Assembly (NCBI GenBank): GCA_935421135.1 | Contig: OW285187.1 | Coordinates: forward strand, 18,972,429-19,036,428 | Source: Bugulina stolonifera | Lineage: Eukaryota > Bryozoa > Gymnolaemata > Cheilostomatida > Bugulidae | Length of the DNA: 64,000 nt | Direction: 5' to 3' | Part shown: piece after piece, positions 24,652 to 36,596 of the stretch | Position numbering within the stretch: the first letter of the stretch is position 1 | Layout: each line of letters starts with the position of its first letter | Notes under the pieces: generated by a model | The model's database searches: none | Seen by the model: the letters and a program-made list of their open reading frames with translations, nothing else | What the model was told of the DNA's origin: nothing | Position numbers and translations under genes: made by a program

Positions 24652-24731
24652 GCCTTGGGCAGGACAGTATTCTCTCCGCAGTTCATCCAGATGCACCAAC
24701 GCTCTTCAATGTGGATACCAGCCTCCATAGT
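24652..24731 (+). CDS. LIG4: DNA ligase IV, exon 5
   Basis: With the split glycine codon from exon 4 it encodes GLGQDSILSAVHPDAPTLFN and then VDTSLHS, aligning without gaps to the LGVSQQTIFSVFHNDA...NVTTDL segment of vertebrate LIG4. The acceptor is TTTTTAG and the donor GTTAGT, leaving in phase 0. Confidence 0.85.
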
Positions 24732-25062
24732 GTTAGTATTTATAATTCCACTCTGCTTTATGTACAAGCATAGTATTGTATCGATATTGCACTTTAGTAT
24801 TACATTGTATATTAGTAAACTCTTGTAAGCATTCCAAATTAATTCTGTATCACTGTAGTTTTCCTTTCTTAAATCCACTATCACAATTTTTATTTTGAAT
24901 AAGCCCAAATGACCCAATGTATGGCAGATAATATCTGTCAATCTGACATTAATGAATTAAGCACAACACACCAGATAGGTTACAGTTTGACCAACAGATT
25001 TGCAATTACTCTATGAGCCCCTAATACAATTTAATACTCATCTTGCTGTTCTAGCTGCTATA

Positions 25063-25645
25063 CAGGGTGGCCGTGAAGTCCTGGTACCACTTTAAGAATT
25101 TATTACTAAGCCAGTTGTTGAGATATCTTAACCAAATTTGTTTTAATAAGTGATTATTAACGTTTTTCTACCTAGTTATTTTTTGTGTTCACTCTAGGAT
25201 ATCCTAAATTATATTTTTCACATGCCCCATCAGAAAGAAGTCCAAGTACATGACCCCCTCAGCTAATCCATGGGGCACCACCGCATTCGTCAATCTCAGA
25301 GGAGATGGGCCAATTCCAGATACCACGCCTTTGGACTTCTTTCTGTGGTGTTATGTGAAGGATATCATTTATAAAACAAAGGTTCATGGCCTGACTTGAG
25401 AAAAAGGATTTCTAAGGCATTACCATCATTGATTAAGATACCCTACAACGAGCGCAGCAAAAAATGGAATATCGCCGTGATGCGCTTAGTACAACTAATG
25501 GTGCTCATATGAAGGTCTATTAAATCAGGTGAAAAAAAAACTTTCCTAATCACTGATGAAAATAAAACAAATTTGGTTGAGATATCTCAACAGCTAGCTT
25601 AGTAATAAATTTTTTAAGTTGTATCAGGACTTTACGGACACCCTG
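25063..25645 (+). mobile_element. mariner-type element with transposase remnant
   Basis: The inverted termini CAGGGTGGCCGTGAAGTCCT and AGGACTTTACGGACACCCTG are flanked by TA on each side (25061-25062, 25646-25647). At about 25315-25400 a frame reads TTPLDFFLWCYVKDIIY, the conserved PLDFFLWGYVK motif of mariner transposases, followed by stops. It is an internally deleted, dead copy. Confidence 0.85.
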
Positions 25646-26065
25646 TATTGTTTACTTTCAAACTAGCTCTAACATTATTGAGCGCATGAAAGCATCAAAC
25701 ATAGGCTAGACTAATTGTGGAATCGTCTCCTCAGTTTGCAGTGTGTAATCTCAAACAGACATTTTTATGGAGTGAAATGTGTCGTCTTGTATGGCTGCTG
25801 CTATTAATAGTGCGTGGCTATTACTAACTACCCATTGGACAACTCTATTTTACCAATGTTACTGCACCACAGCTTGTAGTGTGTGAATGCGGTAGTGGTC
25901 CCCTGGCCTGAAAGTATTCCTTATTAATTTTCATTGCTGTTGACAAAATATTACTGACCACTGTAGTTCTTGCTAAAATGCTTATGTCTGTGAGTTCTGT
26001 TAACCCCATTTCACGTTTCAATTGTTGTTTGTCATTAGCACTATATCCTGTATCTATTCCAATAG

Positions 26066-26170
26066 GTGTGTCAAAAACTCAGGGACATTAACAAAAGGTT
26101 GCATGAGGTAGAAGTCAGTCTGTTTGCTCCTCTCAAACCAATGTTAGGAAAGCAAGCTAAGCCCAATGAG
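26066..26170 (+). CDS. LIG4: DNA ligase IV, exon 6
   Basis: 35 codons, VCQKLRDINKRLHEVEVSLF then APLKPMLGKQAKPNE, matching VCRQL...ITLFSAFKPMLA, the link between the DNA-binding and nucleotidyltransferase domains. The acceptor is CCAATAG and the donor GTAAAA, both phase 0. Confidence 0.88.
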
Positions 26171-26695
26171 GTAAAATAACTCTTCAATCGTATATAGACT
26201 AGAATTAAGGGAAGAGGTTGTTTTTTGCTGGTGATTGCAGTTGAAATGCAGCTTCTTGAAATCATCAGCCATCCTCATATTTTGGGCTGTGAATGTGTTG
26301 AGAACCTAAATTCTGCTGAAAATGCTCAAAATTCATTCTCTCAATAACCTCTAATTTAAATAGGTGACAGAATACATATTCATGAACCAGCAAGAAGCAA
26401 AAGACTAGTCTGGGCATCAGGCCCTCTTTTTAGAACTGTACTATGTTGTAGTATCTACGATGCTGCTGTGTTAGTATAGGCCACTCCATAGGGAGTGATC
26501 AAATGTATGTGCTAGCTCGACTCAGATTCTTAAGGCACCAAGATTACTGTCATCTTACCAACTTATCCTACATCTAGCAATGACACCAGCCCATTTACAG
26601 CTGACTGGTTGTCTACTTGATGACAATGGTACGAAGTCCCAGGTTTGGTTTTCCATGAGAGGTTGATACTCTACATTGCAGCATTGATCCACTGT

Positions 26696-27737
26696 TTAAA
26701 CTAAGACTTTAGACTTTGCTTCCTGGTATATAGAGAGTTTGGCTACACCACTGACACATATAGCTCGATGCTCTGCACCATTACAGTACTCATATATGCC
26801 ATATCTTACAAGCTCACGGTGATCACTATTAGACTGGTGAAGCTCACAGTTGCTATCATTTGAAACTTCCTTTTCACAAGGAGGTAACTCCGCGGTTTGC
26901 ATCTCACATGTGTCATGTGGGATACCTAGCTTGTTTTCATCACATAACACACCTCGCAGTACCACTATCTGTTTGCTAGTCGGATCATAAAGTCTGTAGG
27001 CTTTAGATACTTGGACTGTAGCCAACAAGTATCATGACATCAACTTTGGTATCTAGTTTACTACTTAAATCATCAGGTATATGGGCATGGGTATGTGGAT
27101 TACTTATGTCAGGTTTTTTACCAAACCAGAGTTGATAGGGAGTGACATGTTCCGGGAGAGCTGTGGTTAGTAGATGGTTTCTTGCGTACACTGAGGTTAC
27201 AACAACTTCTGCCCAGAATGATTTCGGAAGGTTCGCATCTATAATAATCACCCTCGCAGGCTCACATATAGTATGATTGAAACGCTCTGCACAGCTATTC
27301 TGTTGCATTATGTTGGCGTTTGTTTGATAGGTATTCGCCCCATCCATAACTACTCAGCTTACCTTCCCCATTGCCAATATGATTCTCTTACCTAGCTTTA
27401 TACTGCTGAAACAAAAAATACATCACTTTGGTTTGATACAAAATATGATTTGCGAATCTTGAAAAGACATCAATATAGCTGAAAAAATGTTTTCGACCAC
27501 CTAGTGAGTTTGTTTGCATCTGACCACAGACAAAGTATGCACTAGCTCTAGTATATGCTGTGACTTGATGCCACCACCTGACTTAAGCGGCTTCCTCGTC
27601 TTTCCTTTTATGCATGAGTCACAAACCCCTACGCTAACATCAGATAGGTCAGCACCATCTACTAGAGCTTCATTGTTAGTTTGTTTAATCATGTTTATGC
27701 TATTCTGAGTCACATGACATGCGTGTTTGATGATCAC
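26696..27737 (-). pseudogene. Ty1/copia retrotransposon integrase relic
   Basis: On the minus strand, in order: a GAG-pre-integrase-like segment (VCDSCIKGKTRKPL, 27737-27501); integrase core pieces (SYIDVFSRFANH, about 27470-27430); an intact frame at 27347-27003 with SCAERFNHTICEPARVIIID, LPKSFWAEVV, PYQLWFGKKP and ILVGY; and a downstream KAYRLYDPTSKQ segment. These match the copia integrase and its tail. Stops and frame changes separate the pieces and no reverse transcriptase or LTR is seen. Confidence 0.8.
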
Positions 27738-28011
27738 TATCAGCTAGGTTTAAGTAATACAATTAGGGGGGGGGGACTTCAATCTTACTTTGAAAGAGGC
27801 AGCTTGGCAAACCACCAGTTTCTCAAAAAGAAATGTTTCAGAACAGTGAGGAGTGAGGACGAATCCATCGATGATCATCTTTAATATATGAAAGAAATCC
27901 ACTTCGATGTCTCTGGTGCAGTATTGTCCATTCGTTGGTTTTTCTCTCTATTCATCATTCATAGTACCCCTACTGAACTGGTCTCTTCATTTTTCTTCAA
28001 ACTATGGCTTT

Positions 28012-29669
28012 CATATTATTATAATTATTATTATTTCCTGATGCACTGTCATCGGTCTAGAACCACTAGACTGAGATAGACAGCACCTTTCTTAGGACGT
28101 GTGCTGTTCCTAACAGGGCTACTTGCTGTATAATATTATATCTCTTCTCCAGTACTCTCAGAAGCGTCAACCAATCTAAGATTTTGTCTTTCGCTCCAAG
28201 AGCACCAACCACTATCGGGACAACACTAGCCCTCACATTCCACATCTTATTTCCAGCGCCAAGTGCTGACATTTCAAGATCTTTTCTAGCTTCTTATCTT
28301 TCACTCTTAAATCTCCCGGGAGTTGCGATGTCAATGATGACAGCCTCAGAGTTCTGTTTGTCTACGACTACAATATCTGGCCTCCTTGCTTCATAACTCT
28401 GTCAGTATGTATATTGGAAGTCCCATAATATCTTGATGTTTTCATTCTCTAGAACTGCCTCAGCCTTGTGGTCATACCAGGTCTTGCTTCTTTGAAACCC
28501 ATGAAGTGCACACAACTCTCAGTGAATGATTGATGCCACACTGTCATGTCTCTTTTTATATTCCCTTTGGGCTAGTTTCTCACATTCACTGATGAGATGC
28601 ATGACAGTTTTATCTCGCTCACCACACATCCGACAGCTCTTACTTCCTTCTTCTCTCATGATGGCAACTTTATAATTTCGTGTTGGTAAAGCTTGATCTT
28701 GTGCTGCCATCGACAGTCCTTCGGTTTCCTTCTTCATCCAACCTTTCTTCAACCATTCCCAAGAGCTCACTTCTAAGTTATCGCATCCACGTCCACGTCC
28801 CAGTTTTATCTCGCTCACCACACATCCGACAGCTCTTACTTCCTTCTTCTCTCATGATGGCAACTTTATAATTTCGTGTTGGTAAAGCTTGATCTTGTGC
28901 TGCCATCAACAGTCCTTCGGTTTCCTTCTTCATCCAACCTTTCTTCAACCATTCCCAAGAGCTCACTTCTAAGTTATCGCATCTACTGGGGTGCTGACCA
29001 TGTAGAGCCTTCTCTTTCCATTCTTCTTTCCGGTCCTGTCTTTGTTCCCCCTTCCACTCATTCTTAGACTTATCTTTCAGAAATTCATCCATTACTGAAT
29101 CATCATTGATGTTTGCTTTCTTCAGATAATCCGCCAAACTGTGTCCCTCTAGTCTCACACACTCCTCAATAGATGTCAATCCACGTCCACCATTCCCACC
29201 CACCCCCCCCCCTCCCCGGAAACATACAGTCCATCCACATCAGCCTTAAGGTGTAAAGCGTTGTTTATTGTCATCACCTTTCTAGTCTTTCTATTCATAA
29301 CTTTCAGCTCATCAAGCTTCCAGTCCAGTATCCCAGCAGTATACCGCACAGCCGCCACTGCCCGCGTGTTCATTGCTTTTATCACATTCCGCCATTCAGC
29401 TTAGATGTAAAAACTTTTCTGATTCTTCTGTAGTATTCCTTCATCGCTCGGTTTTTCATCTCTCTCATGCTAATCTTATCAGCTTCCAAAATTCCCAGAT
29501 ACTTATATTTTCTATCTCCGAGGTATTTCATCAGTTGTCCATCGGGCATTTCTATGTCCGTATCCTCTTCCTTCTTTCCTTGCCTCACCACTAATGTCGC
29601 ATATTTGTGTAATCCAAATTTCACATACAGATACACATGCACATTTACCACTTCTACATTCGTTATTAT
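28012..29669 (-). pseudogene. LINE (non-LTR) reverse transcriptase C-terminal relic
   Basis: Minus-strand pieces in order: VKFGLHKYATLVVRQGK, DRKYKYLGILEADKI, REMKNRAMKEYYRRIRKV, AAVRYTAGILDWKLDEL, GGRGLTSIEECV, MAAQDQALPTRNYKVAIM, SKSCRMCGERDKT, MHLISECEKLAQREYKKRH, then VVPIVVGALGAKDKILDWL and VALLGTAHVLRKVLSI. This is the thumb/zinc-knuckle end of a LINE family common in marine invertebrates. It ends in an AAT-rich tail (28013-28036). Its 5' side is cut by the hAT MITE at 29678. A 196-bp internal tandem duplication and frame changes make it non-functional. Confidence 0.8.
28605..28996 (-). repeat. 196-bp tandem duplication inside the LINE relic
   Basis: Two near-identical units (28605-28800 and 28801-28996) both begin CAGTTTTATCTCGCTCACCA and end near CTAAGTTATCGCATC. 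Each covers the zinc-knuckle and the QDQALPTRNYK segment. 196 is not a multiple of three, so the duplication shifts the frame. Confidence 0.85.
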
Positions 29670-29677
29670 GCTGTAAC

Positions 29678-30200
29678 CAGAGATGCCAGACTCAGAGTTA
29701 AAGAATTTCACTCTTAATTAAAGCAACATTTTATGGCTTATTAGAAAGACTAGTGACTTAAATATACAGCTGCCAATATTCAATAACTCGAGTTTTCATT
29801 TGGCAGCTGTGAATTGTAATGAATAGAAATAACCACAGTTATAGCCACCAACCACAACCACAATTATAACACATTTTGCACTAAAACTATGACATTTTCC
29901 TTTAAAATTTGAACTTTTAATACCATTTTCTAACAACATTTCACTATAAACTAAATAATAACCCAATAACTCCATAAAAAGACTCGAGTTAAACAAGAAA
30001 AGGATTGAATTGAAACTTGCTTGTAGTTAGCTTGGATAACTTGACAAAAACTTGAGTTTCTGGGTACATGTAAATATTTAACTCGTAACTTGAAAGTTTT
30101 TATCTGTCATTGAAAGAATTAACTTGTAACTTAAAGAGTCACAACTAGGAGTTGGCCATGGAAACTTGAGTTTCCAAAATAAAACTTGCATAAATCTCTG
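29678..30200 (+). mobile_element. Non-autonomous hAT MITE, family 1 copy c
   Basis: Begins CAGAGATGCCAGACTCAGAG and ends CATAAATCTCTG, with 8-bp flanks GCTGTAAC (29670-29677) and GCTATAAC (30201-30208) differing at one base. It is inserted into or at the edge of the LINE relic. No coding capacity. Confidence 0.82.
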
Positions 30201-30466
30201 GCTATAACTTGGGGCATAATTCATAAGTGCTGTCTAGTTCCAGTTAAAGCTCAATACTCAGTCACACTAGGTCCAGGAGGACATGAATACAAGTCTAGAC
30301 TATTGATGCAACTGTCTTGCAATAACTATAGTGAATGCAGTGCCCAAGTTATCTTGCTGAACACTACAATAATTTGACATAATTATGATATTTTTTAACT
30401 TTTCAATAGAAGGAGTAATGCATCCACTCAACACATCAACGTTAATACAGATGTTGTTTACTACAG

Positions 30467-30573
30467 GTGGAAAACCTGCTCCAATGTCCTATTTTCATCA
30501 TTGAGAGAAAGTTTGATGGTGAGAGAATGCAGCTACACATGGACAAAGGAGAATACAAATACTTCTCTAGAAA
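30467..30573 (+). CDS. LIG4: DNA ligase IV, exon 7 (active-site lysine)
   Basis: Encodes [20 protein letters not shown] then [21 protein letters not shown] is nucleotidyltransferase motif I; its lysine, about residue 266 of the assembled protein, is the predicted AMP-accepting residue (Lys273 in human LIG4). The acceptor is CTACAG and the donor GTAGGT, leaving in phase 2. Confidence 0.93.
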
Positions 30574-33368
30574 GTAGGTACATGGTAGTTTTCCCTTGAT
30601 AGTAGAACATAGGCCTATTACATGTATTATGTAAATGTCTAGATTTCCCAGAAAGCTGCTTTACATATATATTCTATTATCACCCATGCAGTTGGTTATA
30701 TCACTACTCTGGTCTGTCCATTAATTGTTTGAACTATGTAAGTGATTTTCAAAACGGGTGTTTTCCTGAATGTTAGAATATCATTAGATGATATTAGAAG
30801 CGATATTTGTTTAATCAAGTCGTATCGTATGATCAAAGAACTGCTATCAGATGTGCAGTTATTTTAGAATATTTTTGGCTCAAAATGAATATTATTCAAC
30901 TGGGTAAAAAATCTATTAACCCAATGAAGCATTAATTGAAGGAATCTATAGCATGATCCAAATGGTAATATTTTGTTGTAGGGCCAGTGTTTTCCCCAAT
31001 TTTTACTTCTTGTTGCACTAGAGCTTATTTTCCAAGACCATTGTTTTGCCCTTATTCTTTATTGGGCTTGGGATTCTATCACAAACCTTGTTTTACCCCC
31101 TGTTATTGTTGTCTTTTATTTTGCTTATAATTTTACACATTTGCATGTATTTATTTTCACCAAATTCTCAAAATAGGTGGAGATACCATGGGCATTAAAA
31201 TTTGAGAAATTTTATGCATTTACACCAGCTCACACCCTACAGCATGTAGAGTTATGAAATTTTATATAGCATGTACAGTATATGTTTTTTGCATTCGAAT
31301 GGATGCCGACTTGTAAGCTGTTCAAATTAGGCAGCACATTTCTGACACATGAGTTATACATGTACATAGGATCTACATGTCCATGTACATCAATCCTCCA
31401 TAACTTAGTTAAATGGAGGATTGATAGTGATTCTATGGGTCTTGGAGATCAAGGACTTTTCTGCGAATAACTTGCACTGCCTTAAAATATGTGGGATTAT
31501 GTAGGAGCTGAAAAGGTAAAATGTTTAAAATTTCTTGTTACACCTTGGTAGAGTTACTTTACATATGCCAGTGAAAACTTCATTGAATGTTTACAGGTTG
31601 ATATTGATGTTGTAATATGCATCAGTTCATTTCTAATGTTAAAGATAGAGCATTCCCATTTGTACATGACAAGGAATGTATCCCTGGAACAATGGTTACA
31701 TAGTTATGTTTGCTACTGGGTTAAAACTGCTAGTTTTTGTTCTTTTTATTTGTTATTTTTGTTTGTTGGTATCCTTGAGACACCATATACTAGATGTGTA
31801 GAAAACATTTTTAGCATCAAGATGATTTGGAACTAGTCCAAGTTGAGATCTCTACATCGATGTTGTCTTACTTTGAAAAACCTGAAAATTTTGTGCTAGC
31901 TTAAAGTGATCATGCAGCCTAGGAGTGTTTTATATCGTTTTAAAGGAAACATCGAGCCCCAGGCAGCTATTTTGAGTGTTTTTAGGCCAATTTAGTGATA
32001 AATAAGCATAGAAACAGAGGCTGAGGACTATTTGGAGGACTATTGCATGTTGTCCCCTCATGCATTTTGGTGTCAGATAACTCCAATATTTCACAACTGA
32101 AATCCATCATTACTTTGAACCTGCTGGGTTGTTGACTTTTGACCACAGGGTCAGCCACTAATGAGAATAAAATGTGATCAATAGCAAAATAACATTGGCA
32201 CAAGTATTGAGTGATTCCAGCTAAATCCTCCTGTGCCTATGCTGGCTAACAGATGATGTCAGTAAATGAAAATATTAGCATTCATTTCAGTGTGGCAGCA
32301 CATAAATTATCCCTTCACAATGGAAGGGGCATTTGCCAACACCTATGCGAGGTAATAAATATGAAACAAATGACATGCAGCCATCAGGATGTTCAGTAGA
32401 AACACACATGGGCTAGTGAAAAAACACTATTTATGCATATCAGGAAGCCAGTCTCTACAGAAGTTGCATTCCATAAACCAAATAGCAGTTGGAAAAATTG
32501 TCCTGATAGTAGAGCATAGCATTATTTTGTTAATATTTAGATTGCATAGGCCGATAAATAAAAGGGCAGTTTTTTCATTTTCATCTGGCATAAGTTATTA
32601 TTATAATGACATAAATATTACTACTGGTAAGTTTGAATACTATTGCAGAAGTGAGAAATTCAGGTGTTACACCAATATTTATGATCCTAGGAAACACTTT
32701 TTTCTTTCTGCCTGTGTTTTAGGAACGGAGAATATTATTCACTATCCTCTGTAACCAAAATTATACTGATAGTGATCAAGTAGCATGTTCACTAATACAG
32801 TCATGATAGAAGAAATACAATCTGAGTTCTTTCTTAGAACATTCTATGTGGCTACAGGCATAGCATACAGACTAGCTAGCTAGCCTACTCAGTGTACCTG
32901 CAGCAACAGCAGATTTGGCCATCGCATGAAATAATAATACTTCTAATGTTTATTCAAGGGTGTCCAACTTATAAACAAACACCAATAAAATGGTTTAGTG
33001 GTCAGTGATGATCTTGCTCTTATTCCATCCAGTGGGCTCCTAATACATGTAGATGTAGTGAGTTATTGGTGATAAACATTTCTTTCTGTGTGTACATATT
33101 TGCCCCCAAACCAGAGATTGTGAATGTACCCTGTCAAAAACAATAATTTAGTAATATAGGCACTCAGTGTTGTATGAGCAAAACAACAGATGGATGCCCA
33201 TGTTCTTGTGAGTAATATTGCCATATTGGTTGCAATGTACAAAGGTATGATTGCTTATCTATAGTGCATATATTTATACAATTTAAATATTCTGTAATTT
33301 GCCATGTATAAGACTGCACACTACATGTTCTATCTGACAGTATCTGTACATAACAGGTATAATGTTAT
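30574..33368. other. LIG4 intron 7, left part, no recognised element
   Basis: No transposon protein or splice-consistent exon was recognised. A short hairpin (ATCAATCCTCCAT and complement) lies at about 31369-31425. An open frame at 32389-32754 (121 codons) has no recognisable domain and is probably chance. Confidence 0.4.
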
Positions 33369-33507
33369 TTAAGGTTGGTTTCCACTCAGCAGGTCCTACC
33401 TCCAGGCCACCTACAGGTGGCCTGTAGGCAGCCTGGGGTATCATGGTTTCCACTTCAGAGGCAACCTACAGGTCTAGCACAAATAAACCGATTCATTTTG
33501 TAAGAAC

Positions 33508-33710
33508 GTGCTGGCAAACATGGCAACAACTTTTTTATCATATTCCACAACTACCCTACTTGCATTACGAAGACAGCTTCAGAGACAAACACAGAAGAAA
33601 AGGAAACACAAGTTTTGGGTCAGACCAATATCTCAAAAGCGAAAAGCACAAAGTCAGTATTACAACTTGATGCAAGAGCTAGAGAATGAAGACAGAGAAC
33701 TTTATTTCAG
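33508..33710 (+). CDS. Harbinger transposase, putative exon 1
   Basis: The frame reads MLANMATTFLSY, then a basic run (QTQKKRKHKFWVRPISQKRK) and YYNLMQELENEDRELYF before a GTAGGC donor in phase 2. A W-V-R-P motif followed by L..EL...D...YF is typical of the N-terminus of animal Harbinger transposases. The expected continuation (YFRM...) was not found, and the next frame is out of phase with this exon, so a middle exon is lost or unrecognised. An alternative start is the ATG at 33520. Confidence 0.6.
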
Positions 33711-34056
33711 GTAGGCCTATATCAATGAAGCTAACTGTGGCTCTATATACCTAGTCAGTTTTCAAACAAATACTTGGGCTATAGGCAGGTTTCCTCCAAA
33801 ATAAGCTACTAGTTGCAATATTGTAAAAAAAGATTGTTCTGGATTGGTTGGTGAACTTGGTAAAGGGACATTTCGAAAAAGACAGTTGGATACAGGGTAC
33901 TTCGAAAACCGACGTTTAGAAAACTGCTAGCTCAAAGCTCTCAACCCCAAACCCATGATTTCAACCAACTTTTATTGTTAATTCCATGTTTTTTAACGCT
34001 ACTAACTTGTAGAGCACTCAATAAGTTAATTATCTCCAAGTTGTATTCTTCTAGAT

Positions 34057-35091
34057 GTGATCTACGCAGTTTCGAAATGGTTTCTACGCAGAGAAACAAT
34101 CACACCCGTTCAAAGACTAGTCATTGTGCTGAGGTACCTAGCAACTGGAGATAGCCAACAATCACAAAGTTTTAACTTTTGTGTTGGTCGCAGTACTGTG
34201 TTTAAAATAATAAAAGAGGTTTGTAACTTGCTTTGGGAAAAACTCTTGCCAAACTATTTAAAAATGCTTCAATCTGCAGCAGAATGGAAAAATTTGGCCG
34301 AAGAATTCGAAGACGCATGGGATTTTGCTAATGTGTTATGTGCTATAGACGGAAAACATATTGCGATTGAATGTCCCAAATATAGTGGCAGCTCATATTA
34401 CAACTACAAAAACTTTCACTCAACAATGTTAATGGGTATATGTGATCCAGGCTACAGATTCACTTTTGTGGACATCGGCGCATTGGGGAGTGATAATGAT
34501 GCTTCTATATTAAGTAGAACTCAATTCTTCCAAGACCTGGAATCGGGTGTTTTTTCAATGCCAAAGCCAAGAATTATTGATGGCAAGCAGTACCCATACA
34601 CATTTCTGGGAGACGAGATATTTCCACTAAAACCCTGGCTAATGAAACCATACCCAGGTAAACAGCTAACCCATCAGGAACGTGCATTCAACTACCGTCT
34701 ATCCCGCTCAAGACATACCATTGAGAATGCATTTGGGATTCTAACTGCCCGGTGGAGGGTATTTGGTAGAAGAATACGTGCTGACGTTGAAACGGTAGAC
34801 TGCATTACAAAGGCAGCCGTATGTCTTCACAACTATTTATTGTATACTGATAATGCATCTTACACTCCTAGCGGTTACGTTGATAGCTATTGTGCTGATA
34901 AAAAAATTGTTCATGGAGCATGGAGAATGGAAGTGGCAGCTGAAAACACACTTCCACAACTAGGCTCAAATAACTCCTCCCAAACAGCTAAGCAAGTCCC
35001 AGGCAACTGGTGCCATCTACTAAACAATCCACCATTCAAGCTCCAGTGCCAAGACGATATAGTTCGAAGCTGTGGTCAAATAATAACGTGA
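34057..35091 (+). CDS. Harbinger (HARBI1-like) DDE transposase, core
   Basis: This 344-codon frame matches the nuclease half of PIF/Harbinger transposases. LRYLATGDSQQSQSFNFCVG and RSTVFKII are the helix-turn-helix-like region. The DDE residues are likely D98 in CAIDGKHIAIECP, D139 in FVDIGALGSDNDASIL and E223 in SRHTIENAFGILTARWRVF. The frame opens with GTG after a TTCTTCTAG acceptor, so it is an internal exon, not a true start. All catalytic motifs are intact. The transposase normally cuts element ends together with the MADF/Myb-like partner, here encoded convergently at 39277-35831. Confidence 0.88.
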   Translation: MIYAVSKWFLRRETITPVQRLVIVLRYLATGDSQQSQSFNFCVGRSTVFKIIKEVCNLLWEKLLPNYLKMLQSAAEWKNLAEEFEDAWDFANVLCAIDGKHIAIECPKYSGSSYYNYKNFHSTMLMGICDPGYRFTFVDIGALGSDNDASILSRTQFFQDLESGVFSMPKPRIIDGKQYPYTFLGDEIFPLKPWLMKPYPGKQLTHQERAFNYRLSRSRHTIENAFGILTARWRVFGRRIRADVETVDCITKAAVCLHNYLLYTDNASYTPSGYVDSYCADKKIVHGAWRMEVAAENTLPQLGSNNSSQTAKQVPGNWCHLLNNPPFKLQCQDDIVRSCGQIIT

Positions 35092-35340
35092 TTGACACTT
35101 TGTTAGAATACCTGGACTCTGCATGTTTGTTATATTTACATGTACCTCACTACTCTGAACAAGTTCCTTTAGAGTACTGGGTCTCCTTGTAGGCAATGTG
35201 TTGTCAAACAAAATAATTTTATGTTAACTAATTAATACATATATATATATATATATTTGATTAATCTGATTTATCAATAGATGACAATATACTCTTGTTG
35301 CAAATAAACTATACAGAGATGTACTAAAATACATTAGTGC

Positions 35341-35625
35341 GATGGTAACAGTCGTAAATATACAAGAATAGAATCTACATATCTGTATGATGATAGCAGT
35401 AGCAACAAACAATAATAGAATACACACATTTGTACTATGATAGCAGTAGTAAATAATCAAGAATAGAATAGACACATTTGTACTATGATAGCAGTAGTAA
35501 ATATACAAAAATAGAATAGACACATTTGTACCATGATAGCAGTAGTAAATATACAAGAATAGAATACACACATTTGTACTATGATAGCAGTAGTAAATAT
35601 ACAAGAATAGAATACACACATAGCT
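35341..35625. repeat. Minisatellite, 47-48-bp unit, about 5-6 copies
   Basis: Units of the form GATAGCAGTAGTAAATATAC followed by AAGAATAGAATACACACATT and TGTACTAT recur with starts at 35392, 35439, 35487, 35535 and 35583, with a diverged unit before. It lies between the convergent ends of the two Harbinger genes. Confidence 0.85.
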
Positions 35626-35830
35626 GCATATAAATAAATTTGCTGCATTTAATGAAGATCAGATAGAGCTTTCAAAGAGTGAACTACTACAATATGTATA
35701 AAATATCTGCAAGATAATAAAACTAGTAAATTAGGAATGAGGTGTGCCTTTTTATGTGGAATGTGGTTGTGTGTACTTAGTGCAATGAAAAGTACATACA
35801 TGTATATGTTCTTATTACATTGAGCATGAT

Positions 35831-36347
35831 CTAGTAGGAGGGAAAGTTTGTTGGATTTTCTGTATGTGATGAATGTGGTGAAGCATATGGGTGAGGTATA
35901 GGTGGTTGTCTCGAAGACTGAAGTTGTTGCTGCTGAGGTGTGGGAGACTCTTGGAGACTGAAACTGTTGTGAAGGTGATTGTATGGGAGATTGTCTTGGA
36001 GACTGAAACTGTTGCTGCTGAGGTGTGGGAGATTGTCTTGGAGACTGAAACTGTTGCTGCTGAGGTGTGGGAGATCGTCTTGGAGACTGAAACTGTTGAG
36101 AAGGTGATTGTATGGGACATTGAAAATTCGTGTAGGGTGAAGATGATTGCCTTGGAGGCTGATGAGATGAAAAGGATGGACACCTAATCCTTCTCAATAC
36201 ATGTAAAATTTCAATTTGAGCAAGCTCACGCTGATCTTCATTAAATGCAGCAAATTTGGGTACTAAACTTTTACAGATCAGAAAGTCTGGATTGCAAGCC
36301 TCCTCTTCCTCCTTTCTCATTCGCTGTAGTAAAGCATTATCAAGCAG
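35831..36347 (-). CDS. Harbinger MADF protein, last exon with BESS-like motif and Q/S/P repeats
   Basis: After a TATTTTAG acceptor the frame reads LLDNALLQRMRKEEEEACNP then DFLICKSLVPKFAAFNEDQR and ELAQIEILHVLRRI, a BESS-like dimerisation motif. A tail of repeated QSPRQSPTPQQQQF units follows. In the last repeat two bases are missing relative to its neighbours (GGGAGACTCTTGGAG against GGGAGATTGTCTTGGAG, near 35942), which shifts the frame. The other frame would continue as PTPQQQQLQSSRQPPIPH and stop at 35831. In the shifted frame the reading runs on to about 35649. Confidence 0.6.
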
Positions 36348-36484
36348 CTAAAATATTAAAACAGTTCATCATTAATTGAGCTGTATAAAATTAAACTGGT
36401 ATGGAGACAACAATTTTAATAGAAACAGTTTGGGGTTCATGTGGCAGCTGGCTAGCATTTCCACACAATATTTGGAATTTATAT

Positions 36485-36596
36485 ATATTAGCTTCTCAGG
36501 ATATTCTATGTAAGATACTGGTACTGACTCAAAATGTTGTATATAACATTTTGAGTCAGTACCAGAATCTTACATAAGCATTTGGAAAAGCTAATA
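36485..36596. repeat. 112-bp foldback hairpin
   Basis: Arms of about 54 bp, including TGGTACTGACTCAAAATGTT and its complement, pair almost perfectly around a 4-base centre. The shape resembles a microRNA precursor or a tiny MITE. It lies in an intron of the MADF gene within the Harbinger element. Confidence 0.75.

Noticed and set aside
32389..32754. 121-codon plus-strand frame in LIG4 intron 7
   Set aside because: AT-rich, no recognised domain, no splice context; likely chance.
35891..36187. 98-codon plus-strand frame with repeated VWEIVLETETV
   Set aside because: Antisense of the MADF protein Q/S/P repeats; the repetitiveness comes from the coding repeats on the other strand.
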